A DNA stretch of 64,000 nucleotides from contig NC_031773.1 in assembly GCF_001522545.3 (NCBI RefSeq), positions 39,147,669 to 39,211,668 on the forward strand, written 5' to 3'. A program made the translations under genes and the position numbers. The stretch's first letter is position 1; every line of letters begins with the position of its first letter. The stretch comes from Parus major. Lineage: Eukaryota > Chordata > Aves > Passeriformes > Paridae. This document shows, one piece after another, positions 39,049 through 51,606 of this stretch. The notes beneath the pieces were generated by a model. The model saw only the letters and a program-made list of their open reading frames with translations, made no database searches and was not told the DNA's origin.

Positions 39049-40003
39049 GCACACCCTCACCATCTCCCCTATATTTACACTGATCTGCTTTATCCTGTTT
39101 TATCTGTAGAAAATACAAGGGGTCAGGTACTAATCTGGGGCAAGCAGCTTTAATGTTCAGGAGCTCAGCAGCCATACAGAACCAATACAAAGTTCACTTT
39201 CTACAAAAGCTTCTAGCTGTATAAAGCCTACAATTCCAAACCAGTGCATGTTTTCTTCCTGAAAGCAAGGTCTATAACTGTTTTGTGTAACAATAACTAG
39301 ACTTGTGTATATAGTCTATATTGCATCAGCACCTACTTTAAGGTAGGCAATAGCTTTCCATTTTGGCAAAGCTGTATTAAAGACCTCCTTTGAACTCATC
39401 ACTCAGTAGAGAGTTGAAGAAAATGTCTCTTGTTTATGTGTATTTCTTTTTAGGGTTTATTTTCAGTTCTTCATTGTTCCTACTTTGTGGTACTTAATTT
39501 AATGCACTAGAGCTTCCCTGAGTACCATCTGATGGATTTCATTGCTGCTTTTGCAAGACAGTGTGCCAGAAAAAAACATCTGGTTTTAAATGACAGTGAA
39601 TTAAGCCAACTCTCTGATCTGAGTCCTGGGAGGCTAGAACATACAGCAGGCAAGCCCTTTCCTTTTATGTATGTACTGCAAAAGACATCTCTGTTTATTA
39701 TTTGCTTTAGGAAAGCTATCAAAGTGTAAACAGAAAGTGTAATAAAGTAATTAAAAACAAAAAAAAACCCAAAACAATGAAATATCTAAATGTCACAAGA
39801 ACTCTTAATAACCCAGTGGTGACAGGAACCATTTGTGGTATTACCAGAAAGTATTGTACCATGTACTTCAGTTACAGCACAGTTTCCACGAGGCAGCAAT
39901 GGTAATAGCACGCTGTAATTTGTCTCACCCATGTTGTACTTACACGCTGCTAAAGTAGCAAAATACTCAAGCTCCCAGTGTGTACAGAACCTGGAAGGAT
40001 AAG

Positions 40004-41081
40004 GTTGATCCTGGCTGGATGCCAGCTACACACCAAAGCCATTCTATCACTCCCCTCTGCAGCTGGACAATGGAGAAAACAAAAGGCTCGGGAGTTGAGG
40101 TAAGGACAGGGTGAAGTTGTTCATTGATTACTGTCATGGCCAAGAAAAAAACCCGATTTGGGGAAAAGAACTGAATTTATTGCCAATAAAAATCAGATCA
40201 GGATAATGAGAACTAAAACAAATATTAAAAACCCAACTTCCTCCCACTTTTACCTCCTTCCCTCCTTCTCAGTCTCTATATTCTCCCCCAGCAGTGCAGG
40301 AGATAGGGAATGGGGGTTGCAGTCAGTTAATTACATATTGTTTCTGCTTTTGCTCAGGGAAAGGAGACCTTCCCCTGCTCCTGCATGGGGACCCTCACAC
40401 AGCAGACAGTCCACCATGAACTTCTCCAAATTGTCTCCTTCCCATGGGCTTCAGTTCTGCTCCAGTGTGGATCCCTTTCCGTGGGGTGCAATCTTCCAAG
40501 AACAGGCTGCACCAGTGTGGGTCTCCCACAGTGTCCCAAGTCCTGCCTGGAAACCTGCTGCAGTGTGGGCTCCTCTCCCTATGGGTCTGCAGGACCCTGT
40601 TTCATTGTGGGTTTCCCACAGTCACAGCCCCCCTCAGGCATTCTCCTGCTCTGGCCTGGGTCTCCTTCATGGGCTGCAGGTGGATCTCTGCCTCCATCAG
40701 CCTCCATGGGCTGCAGGAATACAGCTGCTTCCCCATGGGCTGCACCATGGGCTGGAGGGGAATCAGCTCTGGTGCCTGGAACACCTCCTGCCTCTCCTTT
40801 TCCACCGACCTTGGTGTCTACAGAGTTGTTTCTCTTGTACATTTTCACTCCTCTCTTCTTGGAGCATAGTTAAATCCATGAAAGACATTTTATTTTTGCC
40901 TTTCTTAAATATCACAGAGGCTGCACTGTCTTCTCTGATGGGCTTGGCCTTGGCCAGCAGTGGGACAGTCCTGGAGCCAGCGGGCACTGGCTTGGCCAGA
41001 CATGGGGTAAGCTTCTGGCAGTTTCTTACAGAAGCCACTCCTGTAGCCCCCCACTCACCAAAACCTGGTCATGAAAACCCA
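40004..41081 (-). mobile_element. LTR of an avian ERVL-like endogenous retrovirus, near full length, minus orientation
   Basis: Read on the minus strand, this matches from end to end an LTR family that I know from many bird sequences. It starts around 41081 (TGGGTTTTCATGACC, then a GGCTACAGGAGTGGC block). It passes the AGACACCAAGGT block at about 40810-40821 and a tandem set of ~50-bp units (about 40460-40690). It ends near 40004 with TCCAGCCAGGATCAAC. An AATAAA polyadenylation signal on the minus strand lies at 40176-40181, as expected near the end of R. The 5 bases after the plus-strand right end (ATAAA, 41082-41086) resemble ATAAG at 39999-40003, a possible imperfect target duplication. 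No retroviral gene adjoins it. The 315-codon plus-strand open frame at 40158-41105 lies antisense to this LTR and is not a gene. Confidence 0.83.
40462..40690 (-). repeat. degenerate ~50-bp tandem units inside the LTR
   Basis: On the plus strand, unit starts of the form CCAGTGTGG or CAGTGTGGG recur at 40462, 40512, 40561 and 40613 (spacing 50, 49 and 52). A weaker one follows near 40652. Several CATGGGCTGCA blocks follow to about 40755. Such tandem units are a normal part of this LTR family. Confidence 0.7.
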
Positions 41082-43249
41082 ATAAAAACTTCAAATGTAA
41101 ATTAAGCCAGAGTTTGTTAAGATTAGTCTCAAAATTATACTGTTGTTTTTTTTTTATTCTCCCACTACCTTTTATATACATGAAGAGGTTGTCCATAGCA
41201 AAGAAATAGCATTTTAAAGAAAATACTTTCAGTATGGGAATATGTATATAGTCCTGCTGAGCAGCACAGTTGTTAAGAACCTTCTTCCAGATTTATGTCT
41301 TCTACAGACTGGAAGGGTAATGGACTTACATGATCATTTTAGTTTTTAAATTAGTGAGTCAAAACTCTGTGGGAGACAATGACTAGCTCTGCACTGAATG
41401 CTCTGGGTTTATTGACATCCAGCAGCGTACTCATGGAGTGACTCCACTAAAGTCATTATGTAAAGCCCACATGAGATAGATCTGCACATTTTGAAGTGTT
41501 ATGTTTTATTATTCTATTCTCTGTTTTATTATTCTGGTTTTATGCAGAATATTTTTTGACAGGAAAACCCAACCAGCCTTCTTTGAGTACTTGCTCCATG
41601 CTCTGCAACAGAGAAAATGAGGATGAGTAGGAGTAACAGTCATTCATGCCACTTCAGAGTGCCTAAGATACTAATATCAGTATTCTTTCTCTGAGTTCTT
41701 GCTGACTAGGATACAGAGAAACCAATTTGTCCAAAATCCTAAGTATTCCAGCTTTATTTATACTGCTTTAAGAGCACTGTGCAGATTCATTGGTACTTTG
41801 TGCTGTGGTACGTTTCTCAACTCCACAAAGAAACCTTTTCACCTTGCCAGACTAATTGACCAGTAAATATTGTTGATGGTTGTTCTACATTCCCCATTGC
41901 AAAGCAACTGAAACATACTAGTTAATATGAAAAATAAAGATTAAAACCACAGACAATAAATCATTTGCTTGACCATTTGCCAATCTATAAATACTTTCTT
42001 CATGCTGCTTTAAGAAGAAATCTGAGTCCAGAAGCTTTTCCAATCAGTGTTTAAGGTATTCCCACATTTGTTCAATTTTTGACTTTGGCTATCAGGAAAT
42101 TTTTTTAGACTTAATTTTTGTAAAAATGTGGTAATTTATTGACAGAGAGAGTTCATGAAATAATATTTTGGAGTCAGAAGTGTGGATTTTTATAGGACTA
42201 TATGCATATGAGCACAAAGCCACAACAAAACAGAAGTGATCTCACTGATGACTACTATCAGTACTTGAATATCAAGTTCTCAACATAAAACATGCAAGAC
42301 TTTGTTTGCTCCATCCCTAAGTTCTGAGAAAGGTTGAAGTCAGGATGGGACTGGCTGGGTGTATAAGAAATCTTGCAATACACACTCAGATTTGTGGGAC
42401 AATTGAAGACAGACATTTCCCTTGAGTATAATGGCTCTGCATTCCTTCAAACCATTCACAACATCCCAGAGGGTAGAGTAGCCCTCTGAGAGGAACAAAG
42501 GAACATTGTTTTCTGATGAAATTAAATATAAAAGTAATCTGAGATTCTGAAGACAAAAACTGCTTACAGCATAATTTGAGGATAATGTAAATCTATATGC
42601 TTTTGCCTCTGTAGCCTTGTGGCCAGCAGATATATGTCATATTTCAATGTGAAAAAAAAGCCCCATTTAGAAAAACAGTAGCTGTTTCCTAAATTTGTCT
42701 GGGCATAGAAACTACCAAATCAAACAAACTTTTCAGTTTAGATATTTCTGCCATCTGTCTGTGTTAAGTTTTGAAAAATATATCAATTTCATCATCTCTG
42801 TCATTCAGACTGTGTAAATAAAACAACATTTTGGCTACATGTTTTATTTGTGCTATGTTACCTAATAATACTTAGTGGAGCTGTAAGTTAATCACAATGC
42901 AACAAGAAGTCAGGAATGGAAGTCTCAGAGAGGAAGGAAACTTGTTCTGTGCTGACTTGCTCTGTTTCCTGCTGACATAGAGTCAAATACAGGAAAAGAA
43001 GAAAAGCAAAGTTGAAAATGATATTATGTAGAGAGTCTAAGTAATTCTCCTTGGCCCTGGTAAGAGGTAAATTTCAGTTAAACTTTGCTTTCATTATTTT
43101 TTAATTATCCTAACAGAAAGAAGACTGTAGATGTTGTTACAAGTTAATTGGTCTAAAATCAAAGCAGAAGATTTCAGAAAGTGACTTTTGATATGTTCTT
43201 GTAGAAGCAGGATGAAAACTAGTGGGGGGTGAAATTTGTCTGTCTAAAA
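41082..43249. other. sequence between the two sister LTRs; no retroviral genes seen
   Basis: This 2.2-kb interval is A+T-rich and has no frame resembling gag, pol or env. The flanking LTRs therefore look like independent insertions rather than the two ends of one provirus, though a heavily decayed interior cannot be excluded by eye. Confidence 0.55.
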
Positions 43250-44062
43250 CGTGTCCGCCAAGCCACTCTTACATTCCCCCTCCTTTACAGGGGAGAAGTT
43301 ATTATTAAAAATCTCAGAAATTGAGATAAGGACCTAGGGATAATATGCCTATTAATGTCATGGGCAAAACAGACTTAGGGAAGATGGATTTAATTTATTG
43401 CCAAGTTAACTGTAGCAGAGTATAGTAATGGGAAATAGGAACAACTCTGAAAACACTTTGCTTCTACCCCTCCCTTTCTATCACACTCAACTTTACTATG
43501 AACATTTCCATTTTCTCCTGTCCATCAGTGTAGGGAGATGGGGAATGAAGGTTGCAGTGAGTTCATAACAATTCATCTTTGCCATTTTTTCCACTTTATA
43601 TTTCCCCTGCTCCATCATATGTTCCTTCTCACTGACTACAGTTCTTCAGTAATTTCTCTGGTGTGAGTCCTTTCCACAGGGCACAGTCCTTCAGGAACCC
43701 TCTTCCAGCATGGGTTTCCAAAAGGCTCACAGTCTTGCCAGGACCCTCCCTGCTCCAGCGTGGTCTGCCCCCATGCTTCAACTTCTTTGAGCTTACATCC
43801 ACCTCCTCCTCCTGGCTGCACTTCCCCACTGGCTGTGGATGGATGTCTGCTCCACCATGCACCTCCATGGGCTACAGAAACTCAGCCTGATCTTCTCCAC
43901 AGGTCTGCTCTGACAGCTGAAGCACCTCCTTTCCCTCTTCTTCACTGACCTTGGTGTCTGCAGGGTTGTTCCTCTTACATTTTCTCACTCCTCTTTCCCA
44001 GAAGCTGTTGTGCAGCACTTTGTATCCTTTCTTAAACGGGTTACTACAGAATTGGTACCAAT
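43250..44062 (-). mobile_element. second LTR of the same ERVL-like family, truncated at its 5' end, minus orientation
   Basis: On the minus strand it shares with the 40-kb copy the AGACACCAAGGTCA block (near 43945-43960), the ~50-bp units (plus-strand starts near 43656, 43704 and 43755), a CCCATTCCC-like section, and a polyadenylation signal AATAAA in TTGGCAATAAATTAAATC (minus strand, signal at 43394-43399). Similarity stops near 44062, inside the part that begins the LTR in its own orientation. About 100-150 bp of the 5' end are therefore missing. It is more diverged from the remembered family pattern than the 40-kb copy. Confidence 0.78.
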
Positions 44063-44367
44063 ACCTGCAAACACATGAAAACATGTACACACCTACAAAA
44101 ACCACTCCTTTGTAGGGCAAGCTGTATGTGATAGATTCCTGTTGTTCAGCACAGTGAAGCTGATCTTTTAAACTCAAATTTTTTATCACAATGTGATATT
44201 TTAAACTTGATATTGTCCAGAATTCTCTAAATCAATTTCATTTGCACTCTGTGTTATCCAGCACATGGCTCTTTCCACCCAGTCAGAAATCCCAGTATTA
44301 TTTGTGTATCCTCACATTTAAAATCTTCATGCTAGTAACATCCTATTCCTTCTTATTGCCATTAATA

Positions 44368-44400
44368 TTTATCCTAAATTAAGTGTTTATCCTAAATTAA
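44368..44400. repeat. 15-bp exact direct repeat with 18-bp period
   Basis: TTTATCCTAAATTAA occurs at 44368-44382 and again at 44386-44400, separated by GTG. This looks like a small tandem duplication. Confidence 0.9.
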
Positions 44401-45419
44401 ACCAGGTCAAAGAAGCTCATAGAAATTCTATTATCTTCTAATATGGACGTGTTGAGTGATTGAAAAAATATTAATTTCATTAAAATTTGACTAATAGAAG
44501 TCTTGAAAAAGTCAGTTTTGAACAGTTTAGTCCTTTTTTTTCTTTGAAAGTCATTTATCTGTACTAAAGATAGCCTTTCTGATCTCTCATGATACTCTAA
44601 GTCTATAGAAAAGAAAAAAAGAGTGATGATACAAATATGAAGAGGAGGGGAAAAAAATATATCAATGGCTAAATAAATTTGTTTACGTAACTGTTATGCT
44701 TTCCTAAAACCCAGTCAGCTAGGAGAGGCCTTCAAAAGCCACCATTAATTACCATTTGTGGGTTTGTGTCCCCACAACAGAGTATTCAGGGATTAGGTGA
44801 TAAATCACTGTGTTATCGGATTTGGAAGTGCAGGCTAAGAGCGAGGAAGAAGGTGTCTGAAGCCCAGGGGTGAATTTCCACTCAACAGACATTCTGTTCA
44901 GGAAGGAAGATGTATGTTCTGAATCTACGTTCATTTCATGGAAAAACAAGCCGAAGGATAGATCTTGTCAAAAGAATATGCTCCATCCCCTTAGGAGGTG
45001 TGTGAAAAATCTTGAGAGTTATCTTAATTTAACAACCTTCTAAACCGAAGGCAGCACAGGAAAATAACGCCAAGCATCCCATTACTAGATATAAGAGACT
45101 GTAGTAGGTATTGTGCTATACTATTATTAAAGACAAAAGCTGTTTTGTTTTTTTTAATTAGGATTTTTTTTTGGTGAAATTTACATTGGCATTTATCTAA
45201 TGATAAAAGATTTAGGGGGCCACTGTTTTTTTTTGTTCAATCTTTCACATTCTTTAGGCATCAGGAAACCTCAAATGGAGAACAGGCACAAAACAACCAT
45301 ACTATAGTTAACAGTAATTTTTTTCCATAAATTCCTAGGTAAGTGTATCTTTATACCTGGGTGCAGGGATAAAGAGACATGAAGGGAAAAATACGGCTCA
45401 ATATTTTATGTTTATTTTT

Positions 45420-45510
45420 TTATTTTTTTGAAGGTTTTTGTGGTTTTTGGTTTTTTTGTGGCTTTTGGATTTGGTTGGCTGGTTGGTTTGGTTTGGTTTG
45501 GTTTGACTTT
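45420..45510. repeat. G/T-rich low-complexity tract with (GGTTT)n
   Basis: The plus strand is composed almost only of G and T. It ends in four to five GGTTT units at about 45485-45505. The minus-strand 63-codon frame through it (Lys/Asn/Gln/Thr-rich) is an artefact of this composition. Confidence 0.85.
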
Positions 45511-46251
45511 GTTTATTTGTTCTCTTTTTAATAATTGAAGTACAATTACTGAACAAAAACAAAAGATCATGGAACCAACATCTCCTCATTTTATAAATTC
45601 AGTAAAATTCAAGTTATCTCAGCACTACATTCAGGAAGGGTCTAGTAGGGATGGAATTTAATCATTCAAGAACACAGGCAGACACCAGAAAACAGGACAT
45701 ATAAAAAATGTGGAAAAAATTGCTTCCATCCATGCCCTGATTTCTATTCCCCTAAGAACTCACAGAACTCCAGTTACTATAATATGATAGGAAGCTCTGC
45801 TGTCTTTTTTTCAGACTCTTAATTGGTGGCAAAAATCTCTCATATAGAAATTTGATCCTTCCTTGAAGAAACTCATTGATGTCTAGACAGTAGGTTCTGG
45901 GGGAAAAAAAATTATGTTTCTTCCCCTGTAATTTTACTGTCTTAAGAGATTTTGCTCCAGCTCTGCTTCAAAAGTGAAGCTGGTATACTATTCCTCTCTT
46001 GTATTGAGTCAGAAGAGATTGAACTACAATTTCTTTCACTTCCAGTAATTTTCACAGGTTATTTCAGAAATCACTTAGAGCAGAAATCAATATAGCTAGA
46101 CATGTTTAATTGAAATATTCATGTATTAATAAATTAAGTTTTTTAATGAAGGTTATTTTTCAACAAAATTACATCATTGTTTTTAAATTCGTAAAGAAAA
46201 CTCCTTTTGTAAGATGCAAAAATATTAGAATCAAACATAATAAAATCCTAA

Positions 46252-46275
46252 ATTGTGATGTGGCTACATCACAAT
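46252..46275. repeat. perfect hairpin, 10-bp arms and 4-nt loop
   Basis: ATTGTGATGT and ACATCACAAT flank a GGCT loop. The arms are exactly complementary. No promoter or terminator context is recognised in this eukaryotic setting. Confidence 0.85.
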
Positions 46276-48677
46276 AAAAATTCATTAAACCAAACATAAG
46301 CAAAGATTTCTTAAAAACCTGCTAACTATGTTCATATTTATATTTTTCTTTTGACATTTGAGCTTTAGTGTTTTAAAAATGTGTCTGCCATATGTCTTTT
46401 TTCAAAAGAATCTGAAAGCAGAAATTCCCACGCTGTAACATCTCTCCTGACGGTAATATCCTAATGGAAAACACTAAAAGAATCCCGTTACAGACAATGA
46501 CATAACATGTTGAATACTTTTTTACCCATTTTAAAACTATCCTTAATCAGTAACAATAATTGGTGCACAACTGTAAGGCCTTGTTTCACAGTAATATATT
46601 GCACAGCGGAGATCGTGCTGGAAGTTACAGTGTGGTGTCCTACTGAGAGACTGAAGTAGTGAAACTGTCTTGAAAGACTCATAACAGAGACTGATGATCT
46701 GAGATGGAGTTTTATGCTATTAAGGCAATATGAATACATGCTGCTGCCTGTTGTATCAAGGACAGGACAGTCTGATCCAAGATATCTTTGCTAGTCCCTT
46801 GTTAATAAAATCATTCTGAGTATCCTACATAAAAAATAGTGTCTGATAAAAAGCATGGCTAAAAGTTGCTTTTTAGGACATTTTCATCCTGTACTAAGAT
46901 TTTCTTAAAGCTCTGAGATTTAATTATCTCGATATTACTACACAATGGGTCTTTGGAAGTTCATCCATCCCTTCTGCCACATCGTATCAGCTGTGACAGT
47001 GTTTTCTGCAGTTTGGGTAGCCCCATGAAAAAGACCACCCACTTATCCTATACAGGTCAAAGAACAAGTTTCTGACAAAACTACTGCTAATGATTCATCA
47101 AATTGAACTGATTTACCTAAACCAAAGTTTTAATATTCCACCTGTATTACCAACTTCCTTAACTCATGTAAATTACAGAAAAGTTTGATGGCAAAATGTC
47201 CATAACTGTGCTATTCATGTATTCACCTTTCATATTATTGTATTCATCAATGTAAACACCTGAATTATAGAACTGTAAACAAAACGACATGTGATTTCAA
47301 GAAAGATCACAAAGGGATTTTTTTCTGTCACTTTCTAGTTTGCCTTTTGGGTTGTATGGTGGCTGGTGGGAGGGGAAGGAGTTGGCATCCAGGGAAGTAA
47401 CTTTGCTTATCCTGAATGATCACTATATCTCAGAGCATCCTGCTAACTCATAGGCACTTTTGCTGCACTACAGAAAGTATTTGGGAGGAAAAAAATTATT
47501 TCATAAAAGATTAGTCACAGCTATAATTCAGAAGTATATGGGTTATATGTTTTCAATTACTGGAGGGCTTAGTTATCAAATCTTGGCTTTGCTGAGAAAT
47601 GTTTTATGATCCTTCTTTGTTTCCAGCTGATAAGCTAGCAGCTTCTTGTGGCTGCAGGAAAGGTTCCAATGACTACTTCATCTGTATTAAACCATTTGTC
47701 ATGGAAAGTTAATGGATTAGATTTTTTTTGCTGCCTGTGTGTAAATTTAATACATACTGTTTAAGAAATGCACTAAAACCAAAAGTATTTATGCAAAATA
47801 ATAGCAAATAAATTTAAAAATAGAGATGTGTTAGGAAAAAAAATAGCTGCAGTGGTATCAGTTGTATCTAGCAATTCACTAAAAATATTTCAAATATGAA
47901 TATAGGAATCATTTTCATTTATCTGTTTCCCTTTGGAAAATATTGTTTGTATACATGTTTCTTCATTTTTATTAGACATACAGGGTTCCAGAACAATTAA
48001 TATGAAGAGGACTTTTTCTTTCTTTTGTTTGGGTTTTTACCAAGATTACTATAAATTCTTTTATTAACTATCAAGTCATGTATGCAAATATTTTATTTAA
48101 AAATGCTTCACTGTAGAGAGTATTCTAAACCAATATTTCAGAGCATGGTTCCAGTTAATCACAGGTGCATACTTGTAAAGGTTGTATCAAGGACCTATGA
48201 TAAACTGAAGCTTGATTCTAATAAATCAAAAGGAATTTATCTTTATTTTAGATACATCACTCAATCACATCAGAATAAAAAAGTATCATAAAGTATAGTC
48301 TTTCTATTTATGAAAAGAGGAATATTTAAAAACTCTCAGAATTAGTATTTAAGGGTTGCATTTCCTCATGTGAGAATAATACATATTTAATGAAAAATGG
48401 AAAGCAGCCACTAAAACAAATGAAATTAAACTACAGCTAAATGTTTAGCTGATTGAAAATAGTGGAATAAAACAAATAATACTATGGAGTTGATAAAGTA
48501 AAAATATCTTGTTTGTGGAACAGCTAGGAAAATGATTACTGGTTTTTGCTTGGCAAAAATGTTCATTGTCTCCCCTTGAGTCCTACAACAAACCAATGGA
48601 CTATAATGAATGGATATTATACATACCCATTCTTATATAAAAAATATAAAAAGTTAATTGTTTTTTTTTTCCAAAAG

Positions 48678-48800
48678 GCTTCACAATATTTGTGCAGTAC
48701 AGAATGTATAATTAATGAAGAACATGCTGATGTGAGTTTAGCAAGATCTGCAGAAGAATCTCTGCAATATCTTAAGAACTTGAAAAATATCATCAAATAA
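48678..48800 (+). CDS. weak candidate terminal coding exon (41 codons including stop); product unknown
   Basis: A 10-nt T-run and CCAAAAG form a plausible 3' splice site ending at 48677. From 48678 a phase-0 frame runs 40 codons to TAA at 48798-48800. The encoded peptide has ordinary protein-like composition, unlike the Phe/Lys/Ile-rich frames around it. It contains an acidic NEEHADVSLA segment, then an amphipathic SAEESLQYLKNLKNIIK end that could form a helix. AATAAA motifs occur at the stop itself (48796-48801) and at 48889-48894. I do not recognise the protein, found no convincing upstream exon in this window, and cannot exclude a chance open frame. Confidence 0.13.
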   Translation, partial: ASQYLCSTECIINEEHADVSLARSAEESLQYLKNLKNIIK

Positions 48801-51606
48801 AAACATTCCAATTAACCTGAAATTTGAGCATTATTACTTCATCCTTCTCCACATTATCATGAGAAACACAAGCACAGTTATTAAAAATAATAAAAAAGGC
48901 ACTTTTCATTCAACAAGACTGCATTTTGAATTCTATGGTTGTAATTAATAATAGGGCTAATATTCTCATAGTCATGTTAGATTTTTATCATGAAAAGTAT
49001 GTTTGTAACTATCTTCTCTTTCCCTGTCTCAAAGCTACATTGGCAACACCCAAAACCATCTCTATCAGATTCTAGAATTTCAGTAAAGGCACTTAGCAAC
49101 GTTGCTGAAAATTAACACTGAAATGACACCATTATATTTGCCACCAACTATATGCATTATTTGCAATACAGATAGTGACTGGGGACAGAGAAAACACTTT
49201 CCCTTGAGATTGTTTCTCTACACATAGTCCTAGGGCTTCCTTTGTCCCTGCCTCCAAGGCAAATAAATCTGTATGAAGATTTATAGAAGCATCAAATTAC
49301 GTTCTTCTATAAATAGATTTAGGGTAACAAGAATTATAACCTGACAGAATCTGTGTCCCCAACTCTGCAGCACATAGACAATAAGCTACCCTAATGAGGC
49401 ACCTAAGTCTTGGTGGACACTTCCTAGAAAAAAAGCAGTGAGTTTTTAATTAGATATGTAGAGCTATCTCAGAATGCCCTCATGGAGGCAGAAGTATCTC
49501 ATCACCAAACACAGGCATTATTCCAGGCATATGCTATCCCTTTCTTCATGCTGGTGTTATTCTATAGGAGTAGCCACCACCCTCCTTGTTGGATCTCACT
49601 GTATGTCTGGGCTGTGCTCTGCCACATCACCCTCTGATTGCACAACAGAGACCCTCCCCACAGCCACCCATGGCTGGTGCTGAAACCTGTGAAAGAGTCA
49701 CATAACAGGCCAGATACTGCATCTTGCACAGTTCCTTCTCCATTTTTTTTCTCCCCTGTTAAGCAGCAACATGAAATACATCATTAAATCTTTCCTTTCC
49801 TGTTTGTGGTTTGGCCATAAGAGCATGTGAACAGATGTGTCACCTCTGTCCCGGTCTGTATGGTGAGGTGTTAGTATGCTCTGCAGGTAACTGCTGGGGA
49901 CCTAACAGGTGGTAGCATTCTGAATAAATATACACAATCGTGGAGGGTTTACTTTAGAGTAGTTTCAATCAAATTCATATGGCAAAATTTGAAATTCAGA
50001 TACAAAAAGTCAGTATAATAAGCCACGATTCTAAATTACAGTATTATACAAGACGTTATAATACCCTGCAAACAGCAGAGAAAACAGTGTCATGTGGTAT
50101 TTAAGCTGAGAGTGTAAATGAAAGATTTTGTGCCATGTAACCCCTGACAGGGGATCTCTGTTAAAGCATTCATATATGAAGCCAAAGGGCTCATTTCAAA
50201 CATTTATTTAAGCAGTACAAGTGCATTAACAAACTAAATCAGCCTAATACCATAATGTAATAAGCAGTTTGACCCCTTTCAAGGCTGATTATTTTCACAA
50301 AGTAAGTTTTCATCTTCTGTATGTTGGCAGAGCATCAGCATCTAAACAAAACCCAGCACAGAGTGATCTCTGTTTCATATTTTAAAGCATTTCATTACAG
50401 CAAAAGCAGAAGCTCTCAACTGGATCAAATTATGATTTGTATTGTTGAAAGTCAGTTAGACATTGACCAAATTCTTTCCCTAAACAAGGCAAGAAATGAA
50501 AAAGTTCTAGAAACTGCAGTTATATTACAGAACCCTCTTCTGGTTACTGATTAGCTATGGGAGGACTGGTTCAACATTTTGGATGCATTCTTTATCTCAC
50601 AGAGAAGCCAAGTGCTGGAAATTCATCAAATTCTGTGCCAAGAGATGACCATATTGTGTGACACTGAAGAAAAGAAAGTACAGTTAGGCTTTTGGATAAT
50701 GGTCAATCAACTTTTTCTGCAGCAGTTAGAACATGATGGGAAAATGTATTGAACCTATCATAATTGGTAACTCCTGTATGACACATGCAACATTTATTTC
50801 AGACATAGTTCTGCTTCTCTTCTAGAGAGTCAAAATATTAAACTGTTTTAACACAAACAAATGGTTGTAATGCAATTTGGCAGAAGCAGAAATGCTTCAA
50901 TAGGATGTGAGTGTTGCAGTGTTTCAGATATTCTCCCTCATTGCTAAAAGGAAGTATTTGAAAACCAGAAAGTGTGATTGACAGTAAAAAATAGGCTGGT
51001 ATTGACCACTGTATTGGATATTATAATTTGACAGAAATTCAGAAAGTAAATGATTTGTGAAGAGTGCGAGCCAGTGATTATTTGTAAATTTGCTTATGCG
51101 TGAGTTTCATTCTAAAACCTGTTTTCCTGACAATATCTTAAGAATGATGATTGCATTGCTGACCCTTTTTTCTTGCTCATGATTCTAACATTCAATTTTT
51201 TAGCTTAGAACAACAGTACTGCTTCTAACATGTTACAAAATACTCATGAATATTTACACAGATTCTTATAAGCAGCCACTCTGTGTGCATAAGACTATGA
51301 GTAGTTACAGAGAGAGGTTGTGATTCCACATACCCTTTTCACAGACACAATAAAGCTTCCAACCCATCAAGAAGCAGATGAAAAAGCTTTTTGTGAGTAT
51401 ATTATACAATAAAAATGGAGTTTTCTGTTCATAAATAGTTTTCAAGCCAATTCTGATTATAAACTTCCATTTTGTTCCATACAGATGCCTGGAATATATA
51501 GGCTAAAGTGAGCTCAATTGAGTATTGATTGTTTACTTCAGCCAATAAGTATTAAATATTTAATTTCTCTGATAAATCATTGAAACATCATGAATATACA
51601 TATATA

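Larger units (their letters stand above)
36657..40003. other. A+T-rich sequence without a supported gene
   Basis: It contains a CTCF-like motif (37582-37600), a TTA-rich run (38491-38521) and a GAGGAAAA tandem repeat (39017-39048). Open frames reach 118 codons (37055-37411), but that product is a Phe/Ser/Ile-rich translation of T-rich DNA. Confidence 0.55.
44063..48677. other. A+T-rich sequence without a supported gene
   Basis: It contains an 18-bp tandem duplication (44368-44400), a G/T-rich low-complexity stretch (about 45420-45510) and a perfect hairpin (46252-46275). No coding domain or interspersed repeat was recognised. Confidence 0.55.

Noticed and set aside
40158..41105. 315-codon plus-strand open frame, the longest in the window
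   Set aside because: It lies antisense to a GC-rich ERVL-like LTR and is open because of that composition. Its Ser/Pro/Trp/Leu-rich translation has no domain.
41082..43249. Interior of a provirus between the two minus-strand LTRs
   Set aside because: No gag, pol or env-like frame is visible, and the LTRs differ in truncation and apparent age.
50321..50554. 77-codon open frame preceded by a pyrimidine-rich TTGGCAG acceptor-like site
   Set aside because: Its composition is less protein-like than the 48.7-kb candidate. No polyadenylation signal or partner exon is apparent.
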